A stretch of 42,373 bases of DNA from positions 1 to 42,373 of the forward strand of contig JALQPE010002370.1 of NCBI GenBank assembly GCA_030407315.1. The letters run 5' to 3'. The position numbers and the translations under genes were made by a program. Below are positions 1-11,166 of the stretch, piece after piece; position 1 is the first letter of the stretch, and each line of letters begins with the position of its first letter. The stretch comes from Asparagopsis taxiformis. Taxonomy: Eukaryota; Rhodophyta; Florideophyceae; Bonnemaisoniales; Bonnemaisoniaceae. The notes under the pieces were generated by a model, which had not been told where the DNA came from, made no database searches, and saw only the letters and a list, made by a program, of their open reading frames with translations.

Positions 1-2564
1 GGGTCAAAGTCGTCGGCATCTGGGACGTACCCTCCCATGACGTAGGCGGACTTTACCGCGGTGACGGAAATGTCCATGTCATGTATTGGAGGGCCTTCTG
101 CCGTGGCGCGCAGGTCTAGCGAGGGTGAGGAACGTTTGTGCAGCTGTGGTCACCGAGTTGCTGGAATAGCGTTATGGTGCCAGTTAGCCAGGGAACGAGG
201 AGTTGTGCAGAGGCAAAAGAGTGGCAGGATCGGGCGTCCGTCGATATCTGCAACGAGGAGGGTTGCATCGGGCAGCAGGGGGAGGCAAAGTCGTGCAGTG
301 CAACGGTGAATCCGTTCGCGAACGAGTACTGCACCCGTCTGTGTGGGCGAATATCATGCGTGCGTTTCCCAATGTGTTGGATGGGGTGTGACCAGTTGGA
401 GTGGCCAAGGAGAATTCCATGTGGCGAATAGTCCTCTTCCATGGCTGTGGAGCGCCTTCGAGAGGTTTTCCTATAACTCTGTTTGAACAGAAGATGCGAG
501 TGTTCGTAGGGGCCTGCATCAATGTGTTTCCAGGGCGCCATATCTCTGCAAGTCACCGGGAAGATGGTCTAGAAGATGGAACTTGAAAGTTTTGAGACCT
601 GTGGTGTGGAATGGGCCGAGGGTGGAGAGCAATTGTGATTGTTTGAAAATAGGAAATGGAGTTTTGGAGGCTTTCTAGTTCGGTCGGCGGCAGTCCAGTG
701 CTTGATGCGACCGCGTTTCATGACCCATGCGACGAGGTCAGAGTATTGCGTGCAGATGGAAGTGAGGGGGGCTGCTCTCTACTTCGTCACAGCATGTGTC
801 AATGAATGCTGCGATGAAAGGAACACCATGTCGACATGGTGATAGTCTTTGGCTGCGAGCATGCCGCGTATGCCGTCCTCCGTGAAGAGGCCGTTCAAAT
901 TGGTGCCCTTCTCACCCTTGGAGAAGTCGACATGAAGACCGGTGATGTAGTAGTCGCGTTCGATAGCGGACAGAATGCTGTTTGAGCCGGCCGAGGATGG
1001 ATTTTTTCACCTTCTTGAAGGTGCGAGGTGTCCCGGAATGGGAGGCAGTGGTGGTGGAGAGTGTCTGGGGAGCTGAGGCGGTGGACAATGCACTGTTTGA
1101 TGAGCTTGGAGATGCCGAGGTGGAGATTGTGCAGAGGCTCGAAGGAGAAAATGTTGTAGGGTCTGGGGACTGTTGGTGGGTAAAAGAGCGGTCGATCGAG
1201 GACAGAGTGTTGTTCGAGGAGGGAGAGAGCTTCGAGCGGAGCAGTTGTATGCTCCTGAGCGCTCTCTTGGCGTGCAGAGCGTGTATCATCGAGGGAGCGG
1301 GGCTGGGTGTGGCGCGCTGGATTCAAGTTGAGTGGCGGGGATGTAGCAGCGGTTGCAAGGGATGTGTGGTGGTAGTGCTTTGTTGCGAGTGCATGACAGC
1401 TCTTTGGCCTCTGGAAAAGTCGCAGCAATAATTGGCTAGGATGGGAAAGCATTGGCGGGCAGTTGCAGTGGAGTCTGTGCATGGGAACCCGGAAGAGAAA
1501 CGCGGTGGATAGGGAACGAAAACACTTTTTCGAGGTGTCTTTATGAAGAATATCAATTTTGCGAGCGCGACTAGCAGAACTAGAGGTTGTCGGCATTTCA
1601 TCACCGAAACAAGGCGTTGGACGAAGGGTTCACAATGTACGGAAGATACCCGACGATGGTGAGGCCCGGTACGGATGCAGTGGCGACGGAGGGGGGCGGA
1701 GGAAAGTTGAGCAGTGTGACGTGTATGGGGTATGCGCGACGATTGCGGAGCTCTTGAGGCTTGTGCTGCTGCTCTTGTCGGAGTACACTTGGAGGAGGCC
1801 GGCAAAGGAGGAAGGTTTGGATCAGTTTCCTCTGCCCATACGAACCTGTGGATCTTCCGAGAGAGCCGCACGCGCTGTCTAGTAACCTGGTGCAGCGTTT
1901 TCGCGAATTCTGTGTGTAGGGGATGAGAATTATTGCGGTGCCGGCTGGGCGCGTCCTGTGGGGGCTGCGGGTGGAAGGAAGAGAGTATTTTGTGGTCGTT
2001 AGCCAGTGCTAACTGCCTGCCGGAGCATGTCGACTGGGGTCGCGGAGGTACAGCTGTGCCGAGTACTTACCAGTTTTGTCTGGAATGATGTGGCTCTTGT
2101 AACCTTCGGTGCGGAAATGTGTTTCGACCATGGAAGCGGTAACGTGGCGACATTCTTCTACGGTGCGAACGGCGCTGTTGAACTTTTCTAGGGAGAATGC
2201 GGGGTCTTGTAGGATGGTGATTACTTCGCTCACGCGGGCCAGCGCCGGCCTTGTACTCGAGGGTTGTGAGACTGGCGGCGAGGGATTGCACGAGGAGGTC
2301 TGCGCGGAGGGGGTTGAGGTTGGTGGCAGTGGAGCGTCACAGGGTGAGTCGCTGGAGGAAGCACGACCAGATTCTGGGTCTGGGGAGCTGGGTTGCGGGA
2401 ATCATGGTCGCCGTTTCGAGCAGGCTCATGGGTGACGGCAGGGACACGAGCGTTGTTGAAATGTTGGGGAGAGGGGTTGAAACGGTAGCGACATGTCGCT
2501 CATGCAGCGCGAGCGCATAACCATCTACGCAGTAGTAGAAGCACCCTTCATACTTGCATTCCAT
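1..2564 (-). pseudogene. Decayed Plavaka/KDZ-like transposase, left copy
   Basis: A broken reading frame runs leftward from an ATG at 2564 and off the window edge. The first codons encode a C2H2-type finger (Cys-x4-Cys-x12-His-x2-His), intact here but frame-broken in the right-arm copy. Further on, fragments in shifting frames contain a segment like SFEPLHNLHLGISKL, which resembles the region of Plavaka transposases where the substrate protein is described as a short Leu/His-rich motif. Many stops and frame changes make it non-functional. An N-terminal C2H2 finger followed by a long transposase is typical of Plavaka elements, so that is the best guess. The assignment rests on recall of family style, not an alignment, and another KDZ-type transposase is possible. 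Confidence 0.5.
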
Positions 2565-3158
2565 GTCGAGTTTTGACGCAAAAGGGAGGGATTGCGAGCT
2601 GAACAGGGGAGACTGTGCCGTCCAGATGCGACCAATTTTATTTTGTGGTGCTTTCGAGACTTGGAATGTAACGTGTTCGTAGTTTTGTGGGTAGTAGTTT
2701 TGTGCTCACTCCAGCTGACATCCCAACGGTGGAATTTAACCAAGAGTTCAATCATTTCCAACTGTTACAATCACATTGCGTGCTGGCAACGTGTGCATGG
2801 AAGGACGAACGACTGCCTGGGACATGAATTTTCAATTAATTCATTTGTAATAATAAACTTTTTTATTTCCGAACTTCGTGGAATCTGAATGTGCTTTACA
2901 GCGGATATGCCACGGATCATGTAAGGAAAGCAAATGGATCTCATATATATGATTATATGTTATATTCGTTGTCCTCGATCCGGATCTCATTGTTCGGGGA
3001 TTCAGAGACCGTGGCTTGGGCCATACTCATCTCTCTGCCGGCGATGATTTCGAGTATGCACAGCAAGACTTAAGCGGACGCAGAAAGCTGTCCGCGTCGA
3101 CGCCGCAGTTCCACTCCGCCCTCATCACCGACTGAGATTCTTTGACCGCCTTTGCTTT
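2565..3158. other. Non-coding arm segment
   Basis: This lies just upstream of the left transposase remnant. It is A/T-rich, with short ORFs only and no recognisable gene. It is repeated in inverted orientation at about 15144-15737, so it is presumably the 5' flank of the ancestral element. I see no clear promoter. Confidence 0.5.
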
Positions 3159-3196
3159 GTACGTGCGCGAATCTTGATCAAGATTCGCGCACGTAC
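3159..3196. repeat. Perfect 38-bp palindrome (left arm)
   Basis: The sequence reads GTACGTGCGCGAATCTTGA and then its exact reverse complement, with no spacer and no mismatch. The same palindrome is intact in the other arm at 15106-15143, although neighbouring bases have diverged. It could be a dimeric protein-binding site or an RNA or DNA hairpin. Confidence 0.97.
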
Positions 3197-3199
3197 CTT

Positions 3200-3800
3200 C
3201 GTTCCATCCTCTACCCTCGATGGTATGCATTGAGGGAAGCGTGGGTTTTGAGTCTGACTATTTCCGTTGATGCGATATTTTTTCATTGGAAGCCTGTTGA
3301 CGCATGGTGTGTATTGAGCGGAGGATGGAAGAGAGGTACGTGAAGTTTTGAAAGTATGCTGTGCGGGAAGGTTGGTTTTGAGTCTGACTGTTGTAGTTGA
3401 TTCCGATGTTGTGTAGATGATGCAGGATGTTGATGACGGAAGGTAAGTTTCACTGAGCACCAAGACTTGTTTTTTGCGAGATATGGACTGCTGACTTCGA
3501 TTATTCATAGCAAGGTTTTTGGATCATGGTTTGTATTTGTGTAGGATGGATGAGAGGTAAGTAAGGGAGTTTCTAGGATATCTGGCGTGGTAAGCGTTGC
3601 TTTTGAATCTGACTGTTGGGGTTGATGTTGTGTATGTGATGCAGGAGTGGTGAAGCAGGAACGGCCGGACTGAAGGAGAGTGAAGAAGGGATCTAGGAAG
3701 ATGGGGAATGAAGCTGTGAGGTGTTCTGGTATGTGTATATTTTTCGGGCATACGATAGAAGTGAGAGTGGGTTTCAAGTCGTGTAAGATTTTGCTGACCA
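3200..3800. repeat. Degenerate ~225-bp tandem array (left arm)
   Basis: About two and a half imperfect copies of a roughly 225-bp unit lie here. The recurring landmarks are a segment around gtttgtattgtgtagga, one around gatgcagga and one around ttgagtctgactgt. The right arm carries about two extra copies (14090-15090), which accounts for most of the length difference between the arms. No coding content is evident. Confidence 0.75.
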
Positions 3801-3998
3801 TGTTCGTGTTTGATGTCTTGATGATTTAATGGGCTGGGGTGTTTCGAGGAAAGCGGGGATGGTATTGGGAAGGAGCGGATTTTTTGTAATCTAGGTCGTG
3901 AGGGTTCTTGAAGTATGTGCGGATGGTGGTGCATGGCGTTCGGATGGTAGGGAGAACGCGATATTGAGGAGATCGGTGATCGACGATATGCTGACAGG

Positions 3999-4168
3999 TA
4001 TTTTGTATTCTGGCTGGATACGTATTTCATATTCTGGCTGGATACATATTCCGTATTCTGACTGGATACATATTCCGTATTCTGACTGGATACGTATTTC
4101 CTTTTCTAACCAGATATTTATTTCCTATTCTGACCAGAGATGTATTTCCTATTCTAGAGAGACGTATT
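3999..4168. repeat. 24-bp tandem repeat (left arm)
   Basis: Six to seven imperfect copies of a 24-bp unit occur with core tattctggctggatac. Copies diverge toward the right end (tattctgaccaga). The inverted counterpart is at 13700-13838. Two to three of the copies read as an artefactual repetitive ORF. Confidence 0.9.
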
Positions 4169-4275
4169 GTATACCACAGTTTCGTAAATGACAGAATAAA
4201 ATACGGTCCGATATGGGCCCTGAATTTACCACCAGCTGTAATTTCTTCCCTCCCGGTTTTCGCTGATATATTGTA

Positions 4276-4410
4276 TACTGGATGTCGGGTCCTAGGATTC
4301 CGCCGAACATACTAGAGAAAGTGGATGTCGGGCCCAAGTATTCCGCCGAACGTACTAGAGAAAGTGGACGTCCGCATCCAAAAAAAATTATTTTTTTTGG
4401 ACGCGGACGT
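4276..4410. repeat. 43-bp subterminal repeats and hairpin (left arm)
   Basis: Two copies of a 43-bp unit (core tactagagaaagtgga) are followed by a near-perfect inverted repeat. ACGTCCGCATCC plus eight A (4368-4387) pairs with eight T plus GGACGCGGACGT (4391-4410), with one mismatch and a 3-nt loop. The right arm has three copies of the unit and the same hairpin at 13402-13445. The position near the inner arm boundary suggests subterminal repeats of the ancestral element. Confidence 0.85.
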
Positions 4411-4621
4411 TCATTTGTTCTAGTAAATCTCGGGGCCGATTAGGACCCGTACTAGAGAGACTGGACGTCCGCGTCCACTTCCGAAAACACAGACGAATTG
4501 CTCTTTCGGCAGTCCTGCTTTCAGGATGAAAAGGGGAAATGTGTGGAACTTGGTACTCCTGAGACATTACGGTTTTGCAACTCATGGACCTGAGTCTCTA
4601 GGTGGGACCCGCTGGTGGAAA

Positions 4622-4951
4622 TCACTCTTGATCTTCTTCCATGCTTCGGGAGAGAAAGTCAACTTGGATATCATCCATGATGTCACGGCATAACGCCTCT
4701 AGCTTGGGCTCAAGCTCTTCGATGGTGGACGATACTGTCGCCTGGACAATGTACGTTTTACGATTCTGTATCGTCTCTTCTACGACTGAGCTAAACTCAT
4801 TTTAAAATGTGGTCATCTTCTCGTTGAAGATTTGGTCAGCACTTTCGTGCAACGCTCTCAAGGCAGCTCAGCCTTCCGCGAAAAACTCCGCATCGGAAGT
4901 GTCGCTTCCCGACTCTGGACCAGAGTGACCAGGGGAATTTCTCTGCGGCAT
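4622..4951 (-). pseudogene. Degenerate small ORF, unrecognised
   Basis: Reading leftward from an ATG at 4951, one frame stays protein-like for about 110 codons to a TGA at 4622, interrupted by two in-frame stops (one TGA, one TAA). The text is rich in Glu, Ser and Asp, with an acidic helical C-terminal half (EELEPKLEALCRDIMDDI). It has no recognisable domain. It lies antisense to the gypsy body, just inside the left arm boundary. It could be an exon of an unrelated gene captured here, or chance. Confidence 0.35.
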
Positions 4952-5064
4952 AATGCCAATGCTGTCGACCAGCTTTATGGAAGACACGTAGATTGTTTAT
5001 GCGAAAGTGCGATACGAATCTCAGGATTCTAGGTGGAGAGACCAATGTAGTAGCTAGATGCCTA

Positions 5065-5370
5065 CAGGGTCCCCAGCCTCGTAGCGAGGTGAGCGGTAGA
5101 GCAAACGAATCCAAAAGATTCACGTAGTTTTCGCGTTGGCGGTAAGCCAATAATCCGCTTTAAGTGGGAGGGTGCTCACGCGCTGGGCGTATCGATGGAG
5201 CAAGGGACGTAAAATATGAGCCACGAAGCTGGTGAGAGCGTTGTCTCAAGAGGACGGAATCTCGAACTGCCATAAACGGGAAGCCCGCGAGGTGCTGTGT
5301 CAATGGGGTCGTAAGTCCCAATAACTTTACGTTACCTTTTCAGGCTAGGCTCCCTCTGCTAGTCAGAGGG
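5065..5370. other. Hairpin-rich, RNA-like structured segment
   Basis: Several perfect short stems fall close together: CCTCG/CGAGG (5077-5089), GAATC/GATTC (5107-5121), TTGGC/GCCAA (5136-5150), and CCCTCTG/CAGAGGG (5352-5370). There are also two alternative closing stems, GTGAGC (5089) with GCTCAC (5174), and AGCGG (5092) with CCGCT (5155). No gene is seen. It may be structured leader RNA of the retroelement. It does not fold as a canonical tRNA. Confidence 0.35.
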
Positions 5371-6270
5371 GCTTAAGTACTAGTAGTTAGTCTAAAAAAG
5401 CTACACTATTGACTAGTGATTAGGGTGTGTATGCAAGCCGCATGAACCCAAGTGCTTGTCCAATAGTATTGGTTGTAGCCGGATCGGCAGGTGCAAGATC
5501 ATTGCATAGTGTAGTATACGTGGCAATTCCGAAATTGCAAATATTTACGTTTTCCGCGGATTCGAATTTCGGCGGACACGACCGGCGACAGCAATGCACG
5601 AACATTGCTGGCGCATGCGCGCGCGCAACCGGCACACGTGTGCAACGAACGTACTGGCAACGGCCAACGGACCAACGGGTCCCTACGTGTGACCCACAAG
5701 GTCCTTTCCCATTCGGGGACGTTACGAGCAGTGTTTACACTGTAAAGCGATGCCATCGTGGCTATATAGGTATTGGCATCGTGCTGGGAGGGAAAGGGGA
5801 CAATTCATCGAACGAGCAACGGCTCTAGTCTACGACTGACTTCTACGTTTTACGTTTACGTTTTGCCTACGAGGCTTCGTCTCCGTCGAGCTGCGTACTC
5901 CCTACCCATCGCCGCACGTAAGGCTGATTGCGTGTAGTGCCTCGGGCTTGGTTGAGAGCGCCTCCGGTGACGTACCACCTCGTTTGCTAACGTAATCCTC
6001 GCGTGGATTGTTGCGTCGTGACGCTCGTGTCTACTCGCTAACCTATCTCTACCGTTCTACCTAACATACAGTCAAACACCAGCGGGTGGACTGTTCGTTC
6101 GTCTCGTTTCGTAAGGACAGCGTGTCCACTAGCTCGTACCAGCTACTACGTCTAACGAACTATCGTTCCACACTGGTCTCTCGACCTAGAAGTTGCTACG
6201 AGCATAACGACAACCAACGAGGTTGAGCTCTTTTACGTTAACGAAAGCTACGTGCTACAGACGACGGTCT
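5371..6270. other. Gypsy leader region, no gene seen
   Basis: This is the segment upstream of gag. It would normally contain the 5' LTR, primer-binding site and leader, but I could not find a TG...CA-bounded repeat with a partner downstream or a convincing tRNA-complementary site. Composition already resembles the gypsy body (frequent tacgt and acg). An open frame upstream of the first gag ATG is very short. Confidence 0.4.
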
Positions 6271-8307
6271 ATGAATTACGCTGTGTCGAATTCCAGCGCG
6301 TCGCCCAGGCAACCGCTGCCAACGTCAGCGGACGCCGAAGCCGACGTGGCCTTGTCAGCAGAAGCGATCTTCGCGACTGATCGACCTATCCCGCCGGATA
6401 TCGAGGCGATCGGCCAGCTACCACGTACGGTAAGCCCGTTTGAGTCCGTGAGTATGGACCCCGCAACGCGCGGTCAGCTCAACGAAGGGAACGTGACTCC
6501 CACGGCACTACGCGTAGTGTACGAAGACCTTCGAGGTCACATCGAAAGGGCGAGCGACGCGGCCGTCGACGAAGCCGTAAGGCAGAGACTCGGAGTCTCG
6601 GAGCGCGAAGCTCGTGCGTTACGTGAACGCTCAGCGACCCTCGAACGGGAAAACGAAGATTTACGAAACCGCCTCTCCGCCGTGGAGGGAAGACTCGACT
6701 CGTTTGTCGTAGTATTCAACGAAATCGTCGCCGGACGTTCCGCTCCGCCGAGCGGAAGCGATCCGAATTACGAAGAAGGCTCGCGCGCCTATAACTCGCA
6801 ATCCTCCCCGGCCGTTCCGGGAGGATACCCACCAACACCCGGTCCGACGACCCCGACAACGTACGGAAGGGGGCGACAGTGCAACGAGCCATCGCCAACC
6901 CCAACGAGACGCCACGAAGGCAACTGCGTTTTAACGATACGCCAGACCACGCGCGGTCGGCGGACGCAGCACGAGCTGCGCAATTCGATACGAGAGCTCC
7001 CCCGCCACGTGAGACGTACATTCCGTGGCTGGGTACGTTCGGCACGACGGACACGCGAGTCCACGAAAACGAACGTGCCGACGCGGTACGCTTACCAGGG
7101 AACGCCCTCGGACCCGTTTGCCACGCGTTGGCAGAGCACACGACAATGCTCGACGCATTTGCGAACGTGGTGTCGTACCGCATGTACCGACTTAACGATG
7201 TACGTGAACATCTCTACGTGAACGAGAGTCAAAGCGTACATAAGCTCAAACGTGAGCTGGAGGGACTTTTCCCTACGTTAAAGCCGTTCTCCGGCCGGAA
7301 TCCGATTACGTTACTCGGATTCCTCGCCCAAATACGTGATGGGTTCAGCACACTCGGAGTGTGCGAGGGAGTGGCAGTACGTGCGCTGCACTTCTTCCTC
7401 GAAGGGGACGCCCGACGGTTCTACGATTCCCAGTGTACGACTGGTGTGATCACGACTGATCCGACGAAGAGGTTCTCGTGGCCTCACGTAATCAACGCGT
7501 TGATTAAACGATACCTGCAAGACGACGTGCTGCAGGAGGCCTACGAAAAGGTCACGATGATCACGCAGAGTCCTAACGAGGACGAGAATCAGTACGCTGA
7601 TAGACTCGACACCGCCACGCGGGCGTGCAACTACGTGTTTACGGATCGACTCCTCGTTCACCACTACGTACGTGGTTTACTGCCCTCGACGCGGGCAGCC
7701 GTGACGGAACGACCTCACCGTTGTGAGACGATTGGCGACGGCCGAAGGAACGACCTTCCGTGCACGTACGGCAGCTGTCGCGTCAGCCGCGAAACCGAAA
7801 GTGCGGTTTCCGGTGAAGCCTACGTTGGCTATTTCCGACCACGAGTCGAGGAAGTTCGCGGACTACGATGAGTCCGCGTACTTACGTAACGAACGGGCTA
7901 GCGAGCCCAGTTACCACGATGGTAACCCGAACATCCCCGCGAGGGATGATGACGACGTGTCGCTCGCTGCGGTTCACGTTGCCGAGAATTTAGAGGCGAT
8001 ACTCTTCACGAACGGGCCGCCGCCCAACGATACGAAAACGGCAAACGAAAAGCCGGACGAGCTCGAAGCTCGATTGAACCGTCCATGTGAGGACGTGCCG
8101 AAGCTCACGAGCGAGCAGACGCAATTGGCGCACTCCGTAATCCCGAATGATTACTGGACGCTGTCGTGTTGGCCATGCCGCGAAGATGGCCACTCGACGT
8201 TTACGTGTCCGCGTCTGACGCCAGATCAACGGATCTTTTTCGCGTACAAGTACTACCTCTTCCACGTGAAGAGCAACCCACGTCAAGCTGAGTACTTCCG
8301 CCAATGA
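6271..8307 (+). pseudogene. Gag, frameshifted, with CCHC zinc knuckle
   Basis: The first ATG of the open frame is at 6271. The protein starts with a low-complexity N-terminus and a heptad-rich helix (REARALRERSATLERENEDL). The frame changes near 6875 and returns near 7715. The middle segment is the capsid-like part (LKPFSGRNPITLLGFLAQIRDGF, here split for brevity as LKPFSGRNPI and after), followed by the typical QDDVLQEAYEKVTMITQ region. The C-terminal part has one zinc knuckle, C-x2-C-x4-H-x4-C (CWPCREDGHSTFTC), the hallmark of retrotransposon nucleocapsid. The frame ends at TGA 8305-8307, and the next ATG follows immediately in the same frame. Normal Gag would package element RNA in cytoplasmic particles; this copy cannot make one continuous product. 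Confidence 0.8.
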
Positions 8308-10110
8308 ATGGCCAAACGTAACCAGGAACGACCTGGTGAGCGAGGGAACGTGAACCCGCGGAGGTACGGCACGCCGCCTACGATACTCCGAAACCCCAAT
8401 CGTGACGGGGGAAGGCCCTTCGACAGGCGCCGCGGCGACTTTCGTAATGACCGACGTGACCCCCGCCCGTGGGCGAACGAACGGAATGGCCAGCGTAATG
8501 GCCGCGGCGGAGTCTACGTGACGACTCCCGCTGACGAAACACCACCGAGGTGGAAACGAGTCACGATGACGAACGAGCTTCGTGGGCTCACGACGACGAC
8601 GTGTCGAACGGCCTCACGCCGGAAAACGACCAGGCGATGTAGGTCACGAGCCACCACATCGCCTGAACCCTTACGTGAAAGGGGGACGACCGACGTCGAT
8701 GATTGGTCCTCCGCAGGCTCACCGACGAACGAGAGTTATGAGAAGCTCACGGCCGCGAAGGCCAACTCGAGTCACACGACACCCGACGTGGGGGAAGAAA
8801 CGAAGTCCGACGGGACAAACGAACCTCACGCGAAGAGGAAGTCTCGCACACGAGCGAGACGCGCTACCCGGAAGCACGACGCTTCCGAGCGCGAGAAAGC
8901 CAAGCACGCGGCTTATACGAAGCGTGTCGACGCAAAAGAAGCCATACGGGCTCACGCGGTGAAGCGACGAATCGCTAGCGAAAACGTAGACCGCGCGCCG
9001 GTCAGGACCGAACCGTTGGTCCTCAACGGGCATACGTTCCTGCTTGCTTCGAAGCATTATATCGTGTCCGGAACGATAGGAATACACCTCAACGTGATGA
9101 GGGCGATTACCATCGCGATGGATACGTGCAGCGGCTACAACTTGATACGAACAAGTTTACTACCCTACGACTGGGTTGACCGCTGTCTACGTGACGAAGA
9201 GCTACCGAAGCTCGGAGACGCCAACGGGCGACGTTTGCCGATCGAGGGCGCCATCTTGCTTCGCGTCAGGTTGGGGAACTCGCTGTTCCGCGTAAAATTC
9301 TTCGTAGCCAACACGCTGGCTGTTCCCGTTATAATGTGCACGTCGTTCATGTCAAAGCATGTCGATGCTATACGCTGTCGAGCGCAGACAATCGACCTCC
9401 ATAGGGGGGATACGATACCCATTATCGCGAAGGGCGATACGATGACTCCGTACGAGGAGGGGGAAGAGACGAATCCAAACGTGGAGCCCCCGAAACGCCG
9501 CGAGCGTAACGCGGCCGCGAATCGGCCGAGCCGAACGTTCTCGGTTCGCCTGACGAAGTACACGCGTGTACCGGCGATGTCGCAACGGACCGTCAACGTG
9601 ACGACGGATGCGACCGGACTCGTGTTCCTCGAACCGAAAGCGTCGGTGCAATTCCGGCATGGGCTGCGCATAGCCAACGGAGTGGTCGACGTAGGACCGA
9701 GAGAGACGTTCTCTATCATCGTGTCGAACTTCACGAAGAAGGACCGCGATTTGCCGAAAGGCGCAACGATTGCGTACGCGGTACGCTCCCCGTTGGGAAT
9801 CGTCCCACTCAAGCGTGAGGGCGGCGAAGCCCTCGCGAAGGTTTTGAACCTACCGCTAGTCGACGCGACGACGCGGACAAATACGAACGGGTTGGGCGAC
9901 GAAACGCCAGACCCGTTGGTCAACGAAAAGGGGAACGACCCCGCCACGAATTGGCAGTCGACAATCGATTTGTCGCACCTCGACGACGAGGATTTACGAA
10001 AGCGCATCAACGAGATGCTAGCCACACATTCGTCAATGTGGACGAGCGGACGCCTCGGCGAAATCAATGCTACGGAGCATCGAATCGAACTCGAACCGGG
10101 CACGCGGCCC
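8308..10110 (+). pseudogene. Basic nucleocapsid tail and aspartic protease
   Basis: The frame resumes at an ATG directly after the gag TGA. The first ~230 codons are Arg/Asn/Gly-rich and basic, as in RNA-binding Gag tails. The protease follows: MDTCSGYNLIR around codon 271 matches the catalytic D-T/S-x-G-like motif of retropepsins, here D-T-C-S-G. A linker leads to ATEHRIELEPGTRP, the conserved sequence just before the reverse transcriptase. The frame is lost near 10105, where RT continues in another frame. Placing the TGA in frame between gag and this ORF could be decay of a CGA codon, or a gag-pol readthrough design as used by some retroviruses. Confidence 0.75.
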
Positions 10111-11166
10111 CATACGTTCAATGCCCTATCGTCAGGGTCCGGCTCTACGTACGATAGCCGAGGAGCAGATCACGAAGATGCTCAACGAAGGGGTTATCGA
10201 ACCCGCGTCCAGCGAATGGGCGTCACCGATCGTGTTGGTTCCGAAGAAGGACGGATCCTTACGTTTCTGTGTCGACTACAGGCGTTTGAACGCGAAAACG
10301 ATCGCTGATTCGTACCCGCTTCCTCGTATGGAAGACTGCCTTGATTCGTTGGGCGACGCCGCCATCTTTACGACACTCGATTGTAACGCCGGTTACTGGC
10401 AAGTGCCCGTCTCCGCCGAGGACCGTGATAAGACAACGTTTACGTCTTTCATGGGAACGTATCGCTACGTGCGAATGCCATTCGGGCTACGAAATGCCCC
10501 CGCTACGTTTCAGCGGACGTTGGACATAATCCTCTCCGGAGTACGTTGGCAATCGTGCCTGCCTTGTTTACTTAGACGACGTAATCGTCTTTTCGAAAGA
10601 CCTCGAGTCTCACCTGGGTCACGTTGACCAGGTGCTTTCCCTGCTACGCGCAGCAGGAGTAACGTTAAAGCTCACGAAGTGCTCGTTCTTTCAACCACGA
10701 GTTGACTACCTGGGGCATGTGATTACCCCAGGGAAGCTGCACGTCGCAGCACGGAACAAGGAAGCCTTTCGTACGGCTACGTTCCCGCGAGACAAGACGC
10801 AATGTCGATCGTTTTTGGGCGCGGCCAACGTTTACCGCCGTTTCGTAAAGGCGTATGCCGAGATCGCTCGGCCACTCAACACGATGTTGAAGAAGGACGC
10901 TTCCCCCGATTGGACGAACCCAACGGACGCGCAAACGAATGCGTTCGAAACGTTGAAGACAATACTGGTGTCGCCACCAGTATTGCACCTTCCGAAGGCG
11001 GGACGTCCGTTCATGATCGATACCGACGCGTCGGCGTATCAGCTGGGAGCTACGTTGCTCCAGCAGCAAAACGAAGATAAGCCCAACGAATGGGTGCCGA
11101 TTGGGTACTGGTCGAAGACCCTTAACGAAACCGAACGTGGTTACTCGGCGACCGAGCGCGAGTGTA
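10106..11166 (+). pseudogene. Reverse transcriptase and start of RNase H, two frame breaks
   Basis: The family motifs appear in order: MLNEGVIEPASSEWASPIVL, VPKKDGSLRFCVDYRRLN, FTTLDCNAGYWQVPV, MPFGLRNAPATFQRTLD. After a frame change near 10555 the catalytic YLDD is found (Tyr at 10569-10571), then TKCSFFQPRVDYLGHVI. The RNase H start has the first catalytic Asp in MIDTDASAYQLGATL. The frame ends prematurely near 11166 by loss of about one base inside the RATEREC(Y)SVVWA motif. The enzyme copies element RNA into cDNA. The sequence is clearly Ty3/gypsy type, and non-functional here. Confidence 0.88.

Larger units (their letters stand above)
1..4496. repeat. Left arm of a giant inverted repeat
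   Basis: This arm is the reverse complement of 13316-18242. Base 1 pairs with about 18242 and base 4496 with 13316, and the match ends abruptly at the inner boundary (cacagacga against tcgtctgtg). The arm probably continues upstream of the window. The copies match over kilobases but differ by many small indels and by about 430 bp overall. That length difference is close to two units of a 225-bp tandem array. The arm holds a decayed transposase gene reading leftward and a repeat-rich non-coding segment toward the centre. Confidence 0.92.

Noticed and set aside
982..1431. 149-codon plus-strand ORF in the left arm
   Set aside because: It is the antisense shadow of the transposase remnant; the mirrored arm breaks this frame.
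5089..5179. tRNA-like run (gagcggtagagc plus a stem around ccaaaag)
   Set aside because: The anticodon-like loop lacks the invariant U, stem lengths are wrong and no T-arm is present.
5311..5343. GTAAGT ... TTTTCAG, looking like a tiny intron
   Set aside because: At about 33 nt it is too short to be spliced normally and no reading frame benefits from its removal.
9165..10121. 318-codon minus-strand ORF opposite the protease
   Set aside because: It is a shadow of the real frame caused by biased codon use; only the plus strand carries family motifs.
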